DNA of 64,000 nt from Astropecten irregularis (Eukaryota; Echinodermata; Asteroidea; Paxillosida; Astropectinidae): positions 11,428,931-11,492,930 of the forward strand of contig OZ020255.1 in the NCBI GenBank assembly GCA_963971285.1. Direction: 5' to 3'. Each line of letters starts with the position of its first letter. The stretch's first letter is position 1. This document shows positions 62,189 through 64,000 of the stretch, one piece after another. A model generated the notes under the pieces. That model was not told the origin of the DNA. It made no database searches and saw only the letters and a program-made list of their open reading frames with translations. The position numbers and the translations under genes were made by a program.

Positions 62189-62243
62189 TAAAACGGCAAC
62201 GAGGATAAGACTGTAAACAGTGTAATTTAAACACGGGGGTTAG

Positions 62244-62450
62244 TGTCTTTTACGCCACCCATATTATTTTCAGTATTTATGTGTTTCTTCTGTTCCAAAA
62301 TAAGATTTGTTACTTGAAGCAAATTTATTTATGGGTCCTGTAGGCCTCAACCCTAAAATGAACATATTTCGGCAATATTTCAGTGAAAAAAACCCAGTTT
62401 CAGTACCCAAATAAATCCTGAAAATATTAATGTGGGTGGCGTAAAAGACA
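62244..62450. mobile_element. MITE with TGTCTTTTACGCCACCC ends
   Basis: TGTCTTTTACGCCACCC at the left and GGGTGGCGTAAAAGACA at the right, both 17 bases and exact. Confidence 0.8.
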
Positions 62451-62790
62451 ATATTGCCTAAACCAATGCCTTCCTCTATGCCTAAACACAGCTCATGGAC
62501 TTCCTTTCTCCATGCGTACTGAGTAAATAAATTAAGCAGGACCCGTACCATGACTTTGTTGCCAACATCAACAATACAAAACTACAACTACAAGAAATGC
62601 ACGTAGGCCAAGCTAGGCCCACATTGTACACAGACCGCGTTAAGTACATGTAGGCCTACATGTTGTACAACACAATTCATTGTACACTTTGCCGGTCTGC
62701 TGATCTTCAATTAGGGTTAGTACTGTACTAGGGCCTATTTAGTACAAATACGTACAACCTTGAAGGGCACAATTCTTTTCTAAAACTCAC

Positions 62791-62913
62791 CTTATCCTGG
62801 CTAGCTTGACCTGGCGTTGTGTCGGTTATATATGAACAAGGAAGGTCTTCTTTCTTCGATCTTAATTCATCGTGCATGATTTTCTTGACCTTGAAGGAGC
62901 AGCTTGTGTGCAT
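62791..62913 (-). other. Candidate upstream exon, perhaps 5' exon of CMAH
   Basis: A 41-codon frame on the minus strand runs from an ATG (an in-frame TAG lies two codons before it) to an ideal donor, AAG|GTGAGT. If joined to an acceptor before 57109 it would read in frame into CMAH exon 1, adding 53 residues. The vertebrate protein starts where MAQHSEV starts, so this is more likely untranslated leader, an upstream ORF, or chance. No recognisable domain. Confidence 0.3.
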
Positions 62914-63063
62914 GAACTACAGAGGGCGCTATTTGATTAATGCATAATGTTTTAAAGGCCTACATAACATGATGTACATTGTACAAAATTTATTCCAAAC
63001 CAGAAATTTTGGTTCACAGATTTAGTACCTATTATTACGTGTACCTATTATGGGCCTGTTTGT

Positions 63064-63422
63064 TTAAAGGTAGTGTCATACTTTGGTAAGAAACCAAAAC
63101 AGAATTGTTCATAGATTTACATATAACTTTCAGGGTATGAAGATGGTGGTGGTAGAAACATCCCGTTAAAATGTTTCCGCTTGAAACGCTGTATTTATAA
63201 GTCAAGAAAAGAGTAAAACAACGACCAAAAATCTTTTTGGATCTCTTAAAAGAGTCAAAAATAAAAGAGAAAAGATTTAAGAAATACTGGGGCCGTTTTT
63301 CACAGCGGGCAACGTATGGAACTGAAATTTCCACAGATCGGATGACTGATACTCATATCTGTCTTGGTATTTTTGCCCATGAATCTGTATTTCTTTGATA
63401 AAAACCAAAGTATGATACTACA
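63064..63422 (+). mobile_element. T2-A MITE, head-to-head pair member 1
   Basis: Left TTAA intact; the right end stops at TATGATACTA, before CCTTTAA, where the inverted partner begins. Confidence 0.85.
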
Positions 63423-63428
63423 ATATCA

Positions 63429-63766
63429 ATTGGTTTTTGTCAAAGAAATTCAGATTCATAGGCAAAAATGTCAAGGAAGATAAAATAAAAGTCATCTGTG
63501 AAAATTTCAGTCCCATCATATACATTGTCCACTTTTTGAGAAAACAGTGAAAAACGGCCACAGTATTTCTTATAAGTCTTTTCTCTTTTATTAAAGTTAA
63601 AAGATCAAAAAGATTTTCAGTCATTGTTTTACTATACACCATTTCAGGCGGAAACATTTTAACGGTATGTTTCTACCATCACCATCTTCATACCCTGTAA
63701 GATATACGTAAATCTGTGAACATTTCTGTTTCGGGGATTCTTGCCAAAGTATGATACTACCTTTAG
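63429..63766 (-). mobile_element. T2-A MITE, pair member 2 (inverted)
   Basis: Lacks its left 15 or so bases and starts at TTGGTTTTTGTCAAAG; the right end TATGATACTACCTTTAG is nearly intact. Confidence 0.83.
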
Positions 63767-63824
63767 GCCTAAACATATGGAATTTCTACCTCCATGCTTT
63801 AAACAAACAGGCCCTTTTATAATT

Positions 63825-64000
63825 CGTACAGGGTATAAACTTAAATGGTGAAAGTAGACATACTGTTAAACATTTTCTGCCTGAAATGCTGCAATTAATT
63901 AAAAAAAAAGTGATCAACAAAACAGTTTTGATCTTGGAGGTCAAATATCCTGCATGAGTGAACTTACAAAATTTGGAACAATGACTTGCGTTTTTCACTG
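63825..64000 (+). mobile_element. T2 MITE fragment cut by the window end
   Basis: Core blocks GGTATAAACTTAAATGG and TTTTCTGCCTGAAATGC, diverged. Continues past the window. Confidence 0.6.

Larger units (their letters stand above)
57110..64000. other. Region upstream of CMAH, no confident exon
   Basis: Contains T2 MITEs, a LINE fragment, three further MITEs and one candidate 5' exon (62791-62913). A stretch near 57195-57760 is unique-looking. The CMAH promoter should lie here, but I cannot place it. Confidence 0.6.

Overview
The window is animal genomic DNA: split genes with GT-AG introns, AT-rich non-coding sequence, and a very high load of short non-autonomous transposons and LINE or tRNA-derived debris. 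Two genes can be rebuilt exon by exon. One encodes CMP-N-acetylneuraminate (CMP-sialic acid) hydroxylase with a C-terminal membrane anchor. Sialic acid hydroxylases are mainly a deuterostome trait, and a membrane-bound, C-terminally extended form is known from the starfish Asterias rubens. An echinoderm, most likely a sea star, is therefore the best guess, inferred from this gene alone.

Layout: both genes lie on the minus strand, in tandem. CMAH runs from its ATG at 57073 down to its stop at 22730, with 15 coding exons whose phases all agree, giving 673 codons. DNAJC1 (an ER J-protein with two SANT domains) runs from its ATG at 12215 down through eight coding exons to 683. Its last exon, holding the end of SANT2, lies beyond position 1. 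The roughly 10.5 kb between the genes (12343-22729) holds repeats and satellites but no convincing exon. The 57110-64000 stretch upstream of CMAH holds repeats and one candidate 5' exon (62791-62913).

Repeats: the commonest are MITEs flanked by TTAA with ends beginning TTAAAGG, like Kolobok/T2-type elements. I call them T2-A (TTAAAGGTAGTATCATAC), T2-B (TTAAAGGTACAATACATG), T2-C (TTAAAGGGATGGTACAG), T2-D (TTAAAGGGAGCATATAGG) and T2-E (TTAAAGGGTGTMTGCA). A, B and D share an internal core and appear to exchange ends. Several other MITE families show readable target-site duplications: 9 bp at 10304-10874, 8 bp at 48980-49265, 61038-61351 and 61933-62188, 6 bp at 7512-7981 and 25952-26367, and 3 bp in a family whose terminal inverted repeats carry an expandable AGGCTC hexamer. 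There are four LINE 3' ends, tRNA-like fold-back elements, and large tandem arrays (29-bp unit at 43655-45235, 53-bp at 21008-21236, 25-bp at 18625-18910, 14-bp at 34782-34905).

Function: the two proteins need not share a pathway. CMAH converts CMP-Neu5Ac to CMP-Neu5Gc with electrons from cytochrome b5, which is itself membrane-bound. DNAJC1 presents its J domain to BiP in the ER lumen, with its SANT domains on the cytosolic side. That both are membrane-associated neighbours is an observation, not evidence of a joint role.
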